NCBI GenBank assembly: GCA_965216955.1
Contig: CBDCGV010000011.1
Location: 124,001 to 188,000 of the forward strand
DNA length: 64,000 bases
Origin: CBDCGV01 sp965216955
GTDB taxonomy: Bacteria; Bacteroidota; Bacteroidia; Chitinophagales; JADIYW01
Reading direction: 5' to 3'
The notes beneath the pieces are model-generated. The model was not told where the DNA came from. It did not search any database and saw only the letters and a list, made by a program, of their open reading frames with translations. Made by a program: the position numbers and the translations under genes. Positions 26,723 through 34,861 of the stretch are shown here, one piece after another; the first letter of the stretch is position 1; each line of letters opens with the position of its first letter.

Positions 26723-28123
26723 TTATATAGACATAAAACTCTTTGTCTCTTCCAATTCAAATGCCAACTCCAAAAGAACGCGTTCATCTCCTATTTTGGT
26801 TGCAAACATACTTCCGATTGGTAGCCCATTATCACATTTACCCATTGGTAAGGAAATTGCCGGAGCCCCCGTAGCGTTTTGCACAATGGTAAAATTCACA
26901 TAATTATTTAACCTCATTACAACAGATAAGAAAGGTTCGTTTGGACCAAAGTGCCCAAGTTTTGGAACCGGGGCAGACAGTGTTGGAGTAAGCAAAACAT
27001 CATACTTTTCAAATAAAGCAATGTAGGTATGAACAACATCATTTCTTAACCGTCTAAAGCTAATGGGCGCCATTAACATAATTTTAGTAAAATGTCCACC
27101 CAGTTCATCAGTAAATTTTTCTACTTGATTCGCTTGGAACCTTTTATTGTAAGTTAACCTCCCAAAAGTCTTAATCATGTTTGCCAAAAAAGAATAATAA
27201 ACTAAAAAGTCCAATAGAACCATATCATCATATGGATTGTTAATGTAATCTACATGATGACCCAGTGTTTCGCATTTTTTCCCTGTAGCTAAAACCGATC
27301 TTACAACCTCTGGATGACTTTCTATACCGGCCGGCGTTTGTGTAAACATGGCAATTTTTAATCTTTTCTTAGAAGCGGCCTGTACACTTCCAATTTTGGG
27401 CATTTTTTTTGTTGCATGAAATTGCTCGATTGCAGAAAAATAATTAGCCGTATCGCGAACACTTTCACTTACTATTCCCTGAGTAACTATATCTACTGGC
27501 ATCTTAGCGGTGGGGGAACCAACATGTCTGCCACGTGATGGTTTTAAGCCAATTAATCCGCAGCACGATGCTGGAATTCTAATGGAACCGCCTCCATCAG
27601 CAGCATGTGCAATTGGAACCACCCCTGCTGCCACTAAAGCTGCAGCTCCTCCCGACGAACCTCCAGTTGAATATTCAATATTAATTGGGTTTCTAGTATC
27701 TCCATTTACAGTTGTTTCTGTGCAAGGAAGTAATCCAAATTCTGAAGTAGCACTCTTTCCTACAACTATACAACCGGTTGATTCTATCTGCTTAACAAAT
27801 TTCTCCGTTTTTTTTGCAGGGTTATCAGGAATCCCTATTGAACCATGTCTGGTAGGAAAACCTTTTACATCAGCTAGGTCCTTTATAAACATAGGCACTC
27901 CAGCAAAAACACCTTTTGTTTTTATGTTATTTGAAGCAATATCATAATTACTGGCAACAATTGCATTAATTTTTGGTTCAGCTATTTCGGCTCTTTCTTG
28001 AACACAATCTATAACTTCTTGAGCTGTGATTTCTTTGGACCTAATCTTTTCAGCAATTTCCGTGGCATCCATGTTTCCTAAAATGCCAATATGATTTGTT
28101 GATACTTTATTTTCCTTTTTCAT
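26723..28123 (-). CDS. Amidase-signature hydrolase (NylA-like)
   Basis: A 466 aa serine amidase. The Ser-cisSer-Lys triad is visible: Lys in GVPMFIKDLADVKG, cis-Ser in STGGSSGGAAALVA and nucleophile Ser in AADGGGSIRIPASCCGL. The AADGGGSIRIPASCCGLIGL wording resembles the 6-aminohexanoate-cyclic-dimer hydrolase / aliphatic amidase branch rather than GatA. It therefore probably cleaves a small or lipid-like amide, substrate unknown. Its ATG directly follows the stop of the MarR gene upstream (no gap), so the regulator likely controls it. Confidence 0.9.
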   Translation of the reverse strand: MKKENKVSTNHIGILGNMDATEIAEKIRSKEITAQEVIDCVQERAEIAEPKINAIVASNYDIASNNIKTKGVFAGVPMFIKDLADVKGFPTRHGSIGIPDNPAKKTEKFVKQIESTGCIVVGKSATSEFGLLPCTETTVNGDTRNPINIEYSTGGSSGGAAALVAAGVVPIAHAADGGGSIRIPASCCGLIGLKPSRGRHVGSPTAKMPVDIVTQGIVSESVRDTANYFSAIEQFHATKKMPKIGSVQAASKKRLKIAMFTQTPAGIESHPEVVRSVLATGKKCETLGHHVDYINNPYDDMVLLDFLVYYSFLANMIKTFGRLTYNKRFQANQVEKFTDELGGHFTKIMLMAPISFRRLRNDVVHTYIALFEKYDVLLTPTLSAPVPKLGHFGPNEPFLSVVMRLNNYVNFTIVQNATGAPAISLPMGKCDNGLPIGSMFATKIGDERVLLELAFELEETKSFMSI

Positions 28124-28741
28124 TTAAGCTTTATTTTCAATGGATAAATCATCATAAATCTTTTTCATAGAGCCCAACAAGTTGTTTTTCTCTTTTTTAT
28201 CAATTTTCGAAAAGATAATTTCAGAGATTAAGGCCAAATTGCTGACGACAGCCTTTAATTCACTTTCCCCTTTTTCTGTTAATTGTACTCTTTTAGCACG
28301 CTTATCATCCGGATCTTTAAATTGTTTAATTAGCCGTTTCCACAACAACCTTCTTATGATGTCCATTCCAGTTGGTGTCTCCATATGGGCCTTTGTAATG
28401 AGTACCGTCTTTTTTAGGGACTTCTCTCTTTTTAAAATGGATAAGAATACATAATCATCAATACTGTGCAATCCTGATTTTTCTAAAACGGGCTTAGACC
28501 TTTTTCTAAATTCCTTATTCACCAAATGCAACAAACTTAATAACTGTTCATTCGTTTTATCAAATGCTCTTTCGACTCCCTTGCTTTTATCACCATTCGT
28601 TGCAGAAGTGTTATCGGGATAGGATAATCGATTATTAAGCCATATGGCAAAATCTTCAATCTTAAAAGATTTCCTCTTCTCTTCACTCGTATATATTTCT
28701 ACATACTCCGCTATGTCTTTAAACAAACTTGCTACACTCAT
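28124..28741 (-). CDS. MarR-family transcriptional regulator
   Basis: A 205 aa winged-helix protein. The MarR core runs from about residue 80 to the end: VFLSILKREKSLKKTVLITKAHMETPTGMDIIRRLLWKRLIKQFKDPDDKRAKRVQLTEKG has the recognition helix and the DPDDKRAKRVQLT wing. It is longer than usual because of an extra N-terminal helical region. It is co-transcribed with the amidase and diverges from purK. A TAATTTTG promoter element lies 18 bp upstream of its ATG. Confidence 0.9.
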   Translation of the reverse strand: MSVASLFKDIAEYVEIYTSEEKRKSFKIEDFAIWLNNRLSYPDNTSATNGDKSKGVERAFDKTNEQLLSLLHLVNKEFRKRSKPVLEKSGLHSIDDYVFLSILKREKSLKKTVLITKAHMETPTGMDIIRRLLWKRLIKQFKDPDDKRAKRVQLTEKGESELKAVVSNLALISEIIFSKIDKKEKNNLLGSMKKIYDDLSIENKA

Positions 28742-28758
28742 TTACTATGAAATCATAC

Positions 28759-28766
28759 CAAAATTA
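28759..28766 (-). promoter_or_regulatory. Bacteroidota -7 element for marR-amidase
   Basis: Minus-strand TAATTTTG, 18 bp upstream of the ATG of the MarR gene. No clear -33 TTG. Confidence 0.4.
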
Positions 28767-28828
28767 CAAAAATAATATCAAAACATAATAAAATAATTTT
28801 TTCGATATTTAAACTTTGATACAGGCTT

Positions 28829-28842
28829 ACAATTGAAATTGT
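28829..28842. promoter_or_regulatory. Palindrome next to the purK promoter element
   Basis: ACAATT-GA-AATTGT is a perfect 14 bp dyad immediately upstream of the TAATTTTG element of purK, a position suited to a repressor or activator. It is AT-rich and could occur by chance. Confidence 0.3.
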
Positions 28843-28844
28843 TA

Positions 28845-28852
28845 TAATTTTG
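28845..28852 (+). promoter_or_regulatory. Bacteroidota -7 element for purKE
   Basis: TAATTTTG lies 14 bp before the purK ATG, giving a short predicted leader. Confidence 0.4.
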
Positions 28853-28865
28853 TTGTTCTAAAGCT

Positions 28866-30020
28866 ATGGACAAACTACTATCTTCAAATTTAGATCTAGG
28901 AATCATTGCCGGAGGGCAATTAGGAAAAATGCTCGCACTTGCAGCAAGCAATTGGGCCATTAGATCTTCTATTTTAGATCCTGACGAACATTCTGCTGCC
29001 TCTACAGTTTGCAATACTTTTTTTAAAGGTGATTTTTTAAACTATGGAGATGTTTTAAATTTTGGACGTACTGTAGATGTCATTACTCTTGAACTCGAAA
29101 ATGTTAATGTTGAAGCGCTACAGCAATTGAAGAAGGAAGGTAAACGCATTATCCCCGATCCAGATATTTTAGCGGTTATTAAAGATAAAGGGTTACAAAA
29201 GCAGTTTTATGAGAAACACAGTATTCCCACTTCTCCATTTCGGTTATTTAAAAATGATGAGGAAATAAAAAAGGCTATTGACAAAGGCACGGTTAAATTC
29301 CCTTTTGTTCAGAAAACAAGACAGGCCGGATATGATGGTAAAGGAGTGCAAATTATAAATGACTCACATCAAACACAAAAACTCTTTTCGGCGCCATCTC
29401 TTATTGAAAAAAAGGTATCTATAAATAAAGAAATTGCCATTATTGTAGCACGCAATCAATCAGGTGAAATAAAGTGTTTCCCTGCAGTAGAAATGGAGTT
29501 TAACGATACAGCTAATTTGGTTGAACAGTTGATTTGTCCAGCAGACATTTCTGATAAAGTAGAGCAAAGGGCAATAAATATCTCTTGTAAAATTGTAGAA
29601 GCGTTTGATTATGTAGGTTTGCTCGCAGTTGAACTTTTCTTAGATCATGATGGAAATGTGATTGTAAATGAAATAGCCCCACGCACACATAATAGTGGAC
29701 ACCATACAATAGAGTCAACCATTACATCGCAATATGAGCAGCAACTTAGAGCCTTGTTCAACCTGCCCCTTGGAAGCACACAATTAAAACTTCCCTCTGT
29801 AATGATTAATTTACTTGGAGCAGAGGGCTTCTCTGGCCCTGTGAAATATGAAGGTCTAAAAGAAAGCCTAGCCATTGAAGGCGTAAAAGTTCATTTATAT
29901 GGCAAAAAAAGTACCCGCCCTTTCCGTAAGATGGGCCATGTTACTATCTTAGATACTTCAATTGAACGAGCGAAAGCAAAGGCAAAAAAGGTAAAATCGC
30001 TTCTAAAAGTAATATCATGA
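28866..30020 (+). CDS. purK: N5-carboxyaminoimidazole ribonucleotide synthase
   Basis: ATP-grasp enzyme that carboxylates AIR with bicarbonate to N5-CAIR in purine synthesis. The 384 aa protein has the N-terminal GIIAGGQLGKMLA motif, KTRQAGYDGKGVQII of the ATP-grasp lid, EKKVSINKEIAIIVARN, and the metal-binding VNEIAPRTHNSGHHT. It overlaps purE by four bases (ATGA), so the two halves of the bacterial AIR carboxylase route are translated together. Divergent from the MarR-amidase operon. Confidence 0.97.
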   Translation: MDKLLSSNLDLGIIAGGQLGKMLALAASNWAIRSSILDPDEHSAASTVCNTFFKGDFLNYGDVLNFGRTVDVITLELENVNVEALQQLKKEGKRIIPDPDILAVIKDKGLQKQFYEKHSIPTSPFRLFKNDEEIKKAIDKGTVKFPFVQKTRQAGYDGKGVQIINDSHQTQKLFSAPSLIEKKVSINKEIAIIVARNQSGEIKCFPAVEMEFNDTANLVEQLICPADISDKVEQRAINISCKIVEAFDYVGLLAVELFLDHDGNVIVNEIAPRTHNSGHHTIESTITSQYEQQLRALFNLPLGSTQLKLPSVMINLLGAEGFSGPVKYEGLKESLAIEGVKVHLYGKKSTRPFRKMGHVTILDTSIERAKAKAKKVKSLLKVIS

Positions 30021-30508
30021 GCAAACCAAAAGTCAAAATAATTATGGGTTCAGATTCAGATTTACCTATAATGAAACAAGCTGCAGAAGTATTAGATCAG
30101 TTTAAGATCCAATATGAAATGACAATAGTTTCTGCCCATAGAACTCCTGATCGGTTGTTTGAATTTTCGAAAAACGCACATAAAGATGACATTGAAGTGA
30201 TTATTGCCGGTGCGGGAGGTGCAGCTCATTTGCCTGGAATGGTAGCGGCCATTTCGCCACTACCTGTGATTGGAGTTCCCATTAAATCTTCGAATTCAAT
30301 TGATGGATGGGATTCTGTTTTATCTATATTACAAATGCCTGGCGGGGTTCCCGTTGCTACGGTTGCGCTAAATGGGGCTAAAAATGCAGGAATTTTGGCA
30401 GCTCAAATACTCTCTGTTGGAAATAAGGAAATTAGAAATACCATTCTCGATTATAAAAACCAATTGACTGAAGCAGTTCACGAAAAGATCAAAAAGATGG
30501 AGGGTTAA
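30017..30508 (+). CDS. purE: N5-carboxyaminoimidazole ribonucleotide mutase
   Basis: Converts N5-CAIR to CAIR. The 163 aa class I PurE shows IIMGSDSDLPIM, VSAHRTPDRLFEF, IIAGAGGAAHLPGM and the substrate-loop motif GVPIKSSNSIDGWDSVLSI. Length is typical. Its stop codon overlaps the convergent stop of the next MarR gene by four bases. Confidence 0.97.
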   Translation: MSKPKVKIIMGSDSDLPIMKQAAEVLDQFKIQYEMTIVSAHRTPDRLFEFSKNAHKDDIEVIIAGAGGAAHLPGMVAAISPLPVIGVPIKSSNSIDGWDSVLSILQMPGGVPVATVALNGAKNAGILAAQILSVGNKEIRNTILDYKNQLTEAVHEKIKKMEG

Positions 30509-30924
30509 TCAATGACATTGTTTGTCAATTTTATTAGCATCTCTCTTTCTGAATTGGTTAGTTTACCGAACAGTTTTTCTTCTGTTTCCAATAAACTTTT
30601 TTCAATTGCTAATTGATTTTTCTTTCCCAATTCTGCAACTTGAATAAAAGTAACACGTTTGTCATTAGGATTTTTAATCCTCATGATCAATTTTCGCTTT
30701 TCCATGCGATCTATGGCCCCTGCAATGGTACCACTACTTAATGAAACTTCCTTTTGCAATTCGCCAATTGTTAGCTTTCCGTTACTCCATAGTATAGATA
30801 GAATATGAACTTGCTCAGCAGTTAAATCAAACTTTGAAAGTGCCCGATTGTGTGCTCGATTCACTTTCCTAAAAAGTTTCACAACAGCATTACTTAGTGA
30901 AGTTTTAGGACTAACTTTCCCCAT
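30505..30924 (-). CDS. MarR-family transcriptional regulator
   Basis: A 139 aa MarR repressor of standard length: LTAEQVHILSILWSNGKLTIGELQKEVSLSSGTIAGAIDRMEKRKLI is the winged-helix core and NPNDKRVTFIQV the wing. It begins directly after the esterase stop and ends the operon metallo-hydrolase - esterase - marR. The two near-identical palindromes in the operon's divergent promoter (32955-32972 and 32980-32997) are its probable operators, which would make it autoregulatory. Confidence 0.92.
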   Translation of the reverse strand: MGKVSPKTSLSNAVVKLFRKVNRAHNRALSKFDLTAEQVHILSILWSNGKLTIGELQKEVSLSSGTIAGAIDRMEKRKLIMRIKNPNDKRVTFIQVAELGKKNQLAIEKSLLETEEKLFGKLTNSEREMLIKLTNNVID

Positions 30925-31896
30925 TTAATAGCTCAATGTTTCTTTAATAAAATTTGCAATATCATAATAAGCTTTCATAGCTTCTTTTCCTATTAACGGA
31001 ATATTTATAAATCCATGAATCAATCCTTGATAGTTTTTATACTCTATTTTAACTCCCGATTTATTTAATCTATCAACATACAACTTTCCTTCATCCAATA
31101 AAGGATCTAATCCTGCAGTCAATAGAAAAGTTGGGGGCATGTCGTTTAAATTTTCAGATAGTAAGGGAGAAACCAGTGGATTTAAAATATCTCTTTCATC
31201 ACGAATATAATTATCTCTGTACCACCTTAACCTCTCTTTTCTGAGAAAAAAGTATTTATTGTTATAATCTAAAGAAGGATGGCACATTCTAGCATCGGTG
31301 CATGGATAAATCAAAATTTGTCCGGCAAGACGAATCTTATTTTGCCCTGTTAATAACATGCTTACACCATTAGCAAGATTTCCTCCTGCACTATCACCGC
31401 ATACAAATATTTTTGTCTTATCTCCTCCTAAATACTCTGTGTTATTGTATCCCCAAACACAGGCGTCATAACAATCTTCTAATGGAACAGGGAACTTATT
31501 TTCCGGAGCTAATCTATAATTAACAGAAACAACTACAGCATTAGCCACTTTGGATATTCGACGACAAACATTATCATGTGTTTCTATATCCAATACAACA
31601 AAGCCTCCTCCATGGAAGTATATTACAACAGGCAAATTCTCTTTATTATTTGGTTTGTAAATTCTGATTGGAATGTTTCCATGCCTTCCTTCTATAACAT
31701 GATCAAAAACCTTTTTTACTTTAATTTTTTTATCAAATACAAAATTTGCCTTGGCAGCATTACCCTTAGAAATTTTCCGCGCATCTGAAATTGAATGCCC
31801 TGAAACATCTTCTTTTAATAAAGCATTATAAATTAATAAAACACCTGCCTGCTTTAAAGGCATTTTCAAGGCTTCTTTTAAAACACTTACTTCCAT
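30925..31896 (-). CDS. Alpha/beta hydrolase, hormone-sensitive-lipase-type esterase
   Basis: A family IV (HSL-like) carboxylesterase of about 323 aa. The oxyanion motif HGGGFVVLD, the nucleophile elbow GDSAGGNLA, the acid in LDPLLDEG and the histidine in GLIHGFINI form the usual arrangement. The start is ATG at 31896, five bases after the upstream stop; the longer frame would need a GTG at 31920 inside the upstream gene. Middle gene of a MarR-controlled operon. It likely acts on short or medium acyl esters; the natural substrate is unknown. Confidence 0.92.
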   Translation of the reverse strand: MEVSVLKEALKMPLKQAGVLLIYNALLKEDVSGHSISDARKISKGNAAKANFVFDKKIKVKKVFDHVIEGRHGNIPIRIYKPNNKENLPVVIYFHGGGFVVLDIETHDNVCRRISKVANAVVVSVNYRLAPENKFPVPLEDCYDACVWGYNNTEYLGGDKTKIFVCGDSAGGNLANGVSMLLTGQNKIRLAGQILIYPCTDARMCHPSLDYNNKYFFLRKERLRWYRDNYIRDERDILNPLVSPLLSENLNDMPPTFLLTAGLDPLLDEGKLYVDRLNKSGVKIEYKNYQGLIHGFINIPLIGKEAMKAYYDIANFIKETLSY

Positions 31897-31901
31897 CAAT
31901 T

Positions 31902-32939
31902 TTACTTTACTTCGTTCCACCAGTCTGAAAAAATATCGTCCTTCTTAATGCTTCTTAATTCTCCCAATTTGGGAACAAAAATTTGCTGTCGAAGCTTGTC
32001 TGCTTCCATAACAAATCTATCAATGGGTTCTTTCCAAGGATGAAGCGATAAAGAAAATCCCGCCCAATGCACAGGAATAGCATTATTCACTTTTGCATCT
32101 ATAGATGCTTGGAGGCTTTCTTCAGGATACATGTGTATGGCATGCCAGCGCTTATTATATTGACCACATTCCATAAATCCAATATCAAAAGGACCATATT
32201 TTTCACCAATATTCTTAAAATGACTATTGTATCCTCCATCACCACTAAAGTAAATACGAGAGAATTTGTTTAACAAAGCCCAACCACCCCATAACGATTT
32301 CGCTCTATCCTTAATTCCTCTACCAGAAAAATGTTGCGTCGGAGTAAAAACAATTGTTAGGTCAACCAATCTAAGTTCTTCCCACCAATCAAATTCTTTA
32401 ATAATAGATTTAGGAACACCCCAATGTTCTAAATGCCGCCCAACACCTAACGCAACACAAAAATATTTTGTTTTTGGTATTAGTTTTAAAATGCTTGCAT
32501 AATCTAAATGATCATAATGGTCATGTGTAATTAAAACCACATCGATTTGCGGTAGTTGATCAATAATAGTTAAGGTATTCTCACTAAACCTCTTTGTACT
32601 AAATGGAGCGATTGGTGATGCATTTTCGCCAAACATAGGGTCAATCAATATATTCTTAGAATCCATCCTTACAAATACCGTAGAATGACCAAACCAAGCA
32701 AATTGAACATCATTATTCAATTTATTTTTATCAAAAGGAACAATTGGCAGCAAATTTTTAGGCGCTTTTTCCTTTCGATTATCGTATTGTTCTTTCAGTA
32801 ATTTAGGAATACTCAAAAAGTTCATATCCATTTTAGTCGACTTTAAATTCCGAAACCGACTTCCATTCCATTGTACTGAACGCGCATATTCTAATTTTAG
32901 CTCATTGCTAAGTTTTCCTCCAAATTGTTTTGTAACCAT
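31902..32939 (-). CDS. Metallo-beta-lactamase-fold hydrolase, NAPE-PLD-like
   Basis: A 345 aa zinc hydrolase. The metal motif is THDHYDHLDY (HxHxDH), preceded by WFGHSTVFVRMDSKNILIDPMFG and followed by YFSGDGGYNSHF and PVHWAGFSLSLHPW, a layout shared with N-acyl-phosphatidylethanolamine phospholipase D and UlaG-type lactonases. No signal peptide. First gene of the MarR-controlled operon; its ATG is 16 bp from the first operator, so repressor binding would block transcription. Substrate class (phospholipid versus lactone) cannot be settled by sight. Confidence 0.88.
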   Translation of the reverse strand: MVTKQFGGKLSNELKLEYARSVQWNGSRFRNLKSTKMDMNFLSIPKLLKEQYDNRKEKAPKNLLPIVPFDKNKLNNDVQFAWFGHSTVFVRMDSKNILIDPMFGENASPIAPFSTKRFSENTLTIIDQLPQIDVVLITHDHYDHLDYASILKLIPKTKYFCVALGVGRHLEHWGVPKSIIKEFDWWEELRLVDLTIVFTPTQHFSGRGIKDRAKSLWGGWALLNKFSRIYFSGDGGYNSHFKNIGEKYGPFDIGFMECGQYNKRWHAIHMYPEESLQASIDAKVNNAIPVHWAGFSLSLHPWKEPIDRFVMEADKLRQQIFVPKLGELRSIKKDDIFSDWWNEVK

Positions 32940-32954
32940 TACCCTTTTTATAAA

Positions 32955-32972
32955 TATCTCGTATTCAAGATA
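32955..32972. promoter_or_regulatory. MarR-type operator, site 1
   Basis: TATCTCGTATTCAAGATA is an imperfect 18 bp palindrome (TATCT...AGATA ends). It matches site 2 read on the opposite strand at 16 of 18 positions. The size and TATCT/AGATA ends are typical of MarR-family operators. It lies in the promoter region shared by the hydrolase operon and the acyl-CoA dehydrogenase gene. Confidence 0.75.
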
Positions 32973-32979
32973 TTTTTAT

Positions 32980-32997
32980 TATCTTGTATCCGAGATA
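32980..32997. promoter_or_regulatory. MarR-type operator, site 2
   Basis: TATCTTGTATCCGAGATA is the inverted near-copy of site 1; the centres are 25 bp apart. It lies 28 bp before the acyl-CoA dehydrogenase ATG, so one regulator could control both directions. Confidence 0.75.
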
Positions 32998-33024
32998 AAC
33001 AAAGATACTAAATTATATAATGCT

Positions 33025-34812
33025 ATGTATAAAGGAAATCAATCACAAAAAGAACATCAATCTGCGCGATCGGATATGCGAATTTGGAGAAAAAAAGTAC
33101 AACAAAACATTTATGACGAAAACGTAGACTTTCAACATACTCTAGGCTTGTATTTTAACAGTACTGATTTTTCTAAAATAGAAAAAGGCCTAAGCGTTTT
33201 TGGCAAAAAAGTACCCAATGAACTAGAAGATGCAGTTATGGAAAACGACCATCGTTTAAATTACCCACGTATAGAGAATTATAATGGCATTGGAGAGGTT
33301 GATAATAAAATTGTTCATCACCCCAGTTTAATAGAATCAGGTTCCATAATTTTTAAAACAGGTTTAATTGAAAAGCTAGCGAGGCTTGGTGGAATGAAAG
33401 AAGGTTATGCCTTTTATTTTTTAAGTAATCATGTTGGAGAAGCGGGTCATCATTGTCCATTAATTTGCAGTTATGAAGTAGTTCGACTACTAAGAAAACT
33501 TCCAAATAGTATTCCAAATCAAGATTTTATAATTGAACGTTTATTAGATGAAAATTATAGAACTGCTTATACTGCTTCTCAATTTTTGACTGAAGTTCAA
33601 GGAGGATCGGATGTTGGCAAAAATGCAACTTTGGCTTATCAGGATGAAGAAGGTAATTGGAGGATTAAAGGAGAAAAATGGTTTACTTCCAATGCAAATG
33701 CAGAAGTAAATATCATTACTGCACGTTACGATATTGACAAAAAAGGCACTAAAGGGTTGGCTGTTTTTATGGTTCCATCACACTTAGAAAATGGTTCAAG
33801 AAACACCTACGTATTTAGACGAATGAAAGAAAAATTTGGGACTAAAGCACTGGCTTCTGCTGAAATCGATTATCATGATGCACTTGCCTATCCCTTAGGG
33901 CCAGTAGAAGTAGGGTTTAATACATTAATGAGCGAAGTCATTCATCATTCAAGAATTGCTTTGTGTATTGGGGTACTAGGATTTGGAAATAGTGCCTATA
34001 GAATTGCTCGCCATTATGCAGATCATCGAGGAGCTTTTGGAAATAAGATTATCAATTACCCTTTGGTCCAAGAAAACTTGGCCAATATGCGTTGCGAAAT
34101 TTTGGCCAGTTTAGCTGGGAGCTATGCCCTAATAGATATTCAAGACAAGATTGACTTAGGATATTATGAAGATGAGCAAATGAAGTTGTTTATTAGATTG
34201 ATGTCTAATATCTCCAAGCACCTAATTTCTAAATGGATGGTTGATTTGTGTCATCATGCCATCGATGGTTTAGGAGGAAACGGTGCCATTGAGACCTTCT
34301 CCGCTATACCTAGATTACTTAGGGATACTATTGTGGAAGAAAACTGGGAAGGATCACACAATACTTTACGCATGCAAGTGCTTCGTGACATTCACAAATT
34401 CCAGTTAGACGAATTGTATATGAATGTGGTTTCAAAAGAATCAGAAGCCATTAAAGACAATGAACATAAAACTGAAATTAATCGCTTTTTGATTCAACTT
34501 CAAGACCAAATTGCAGCTTTAAAAGCTGCTAATCAACAACTTCAAACGCTTAAAATTCAGGATACCATTCGCTTAATGGGATGTATTTATTATTACTTAT
34601 CGTTGGTGAAGGAAGGATTACACATGCAGGTTAAAAGTGGAGATTCAACGAAGTTAAATGCTGCCAAATTGTTTAAATCGATGCATATTGATCAATCCGC
34701 TCCTGAATGGACAGATGAATATATTGAAATGCTACAATCTATTATAAGAGTAGATGAAGATTCAACAGCTTCAAATTCAAATAAATCTTCTTTAACAGAA
34801 GTTAAAGTGTAA
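33025..34812 (+). CDS. Acyl-CoA dehydrogenase family protein (AidB-like branch)
   Basis: FAD-dependent dehydrogenase of about 595 aa, longer than a simple acyl-CoA dehydrogenase because of an extended C-terminal helical domain. TEVQGGSDVGKNATLAY and GEKWFTSNANAEVNIITARYD are the FAD/acyl-binding region; DGLGGNGAIETFSAIPRLLRD and EENWEGSHNTLRMQVLRDI are the C-terminal signature seen in AidB-like proteins. The ATG at 33025 was preferred because the longer frame runs back through both operators. Divergent from the MarR-controlled hydrolases, it is probably co-regulated with them. It may oxidise an acyl-CoA released by those enzymes. Confidence 0.9.
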   Translation: MYKGNQSQKEHQSARSDMRIWRKKVQQNIYDENVDFQHTLGLYFNSTDFSKIEKGLSVFGKKVPNELEDAVMENDHRLNYPRIENYNGIGEVDNKIVHHPSLIESGSIIFKTGLIEKLARLGGMKEGYAFYFLSNHVGEAGHHCPLICSYEVVRLLRKLPNSIPNQDFIIERLLDENYRTAYTASQFLTEVQGGSDVGKNATLAYQDEEGNWRIKGEKWFTSNANAEVNIITARYDIDKKGTKGLAVFMVPSHLENGSRNTYVFRRMKEKFGTKALASAEIDYHDALAYPLGPVEVGFNTLMSEVIHHSRIALCIGVLGFGNSAYRIARHYADHRGAFGNKIINYPLVQENLANMRCEILASLAGSYALIDIQDKIDLGYYEDEQMKLFIRLMSNISKHLISKWMVDLCHHAIDGLGGNGAIETFSAIPRLLRDTIVEENWEGSHNTLRMQVLRDIHKFQLDELYMNVVSKESEAIKDNEHKTEINRFLIQLQDQIAALKAANQQLQTLKIQDTIRLMGCIYYYLSLVKEGLHMQVKSGDSTKLNAAKLFKSMHIDQSAPEWTDEYIEMLQSIIRVDEDSTASNSNKSSLTEVKV

Positions 34813-34817
34813 TTATT

Positions 34818-34850
34818 TTGGACCTGTTAGGTTCAACCTAACAGGTCCAA
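34818..34850. terminator. Long perfect hairpin between convergent genes
   Basis: Arms TTGGACCTGTTAGGTT (34818-34833) and AACCTAACAGGTCCAA (34835-34850) are perfect complements around a single base, and the pairing extends into flanking T/A runs. It follows the acyl-CoA dehydrogenase stop by six bases and precedes the convergent deiminase stop. It probably terminates transcription, although no long U-tract follows on either strand. The CCTGTTAGGT core may belong to a dispersed hairpin family. Confidence 0.65.
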
Positions 34851-34861
34851 AATTAACTTCT

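Noticed and set aside
27510..27947. A 145-codon plus-strand frame opposite the amidase
   Set aside because: It is the complement of the well-supported amidase, including its GGSSGG region, and has no independent features.
28776..28821. TATCAAA / TTTGATA inverted arms between the MarR-amidase operon and purK
   Set aside because: The 32 bp spacing is too long for a MarR dimer site and the arms are short in AT-rich DNA, so chance is likely.
32905..33024. Upstream extension of the acyl-CoA dehydrogenase frame
   Set aside because: It would run through both MarR operators and the divergent gene's start; the ATG at 33025 fits the family length.
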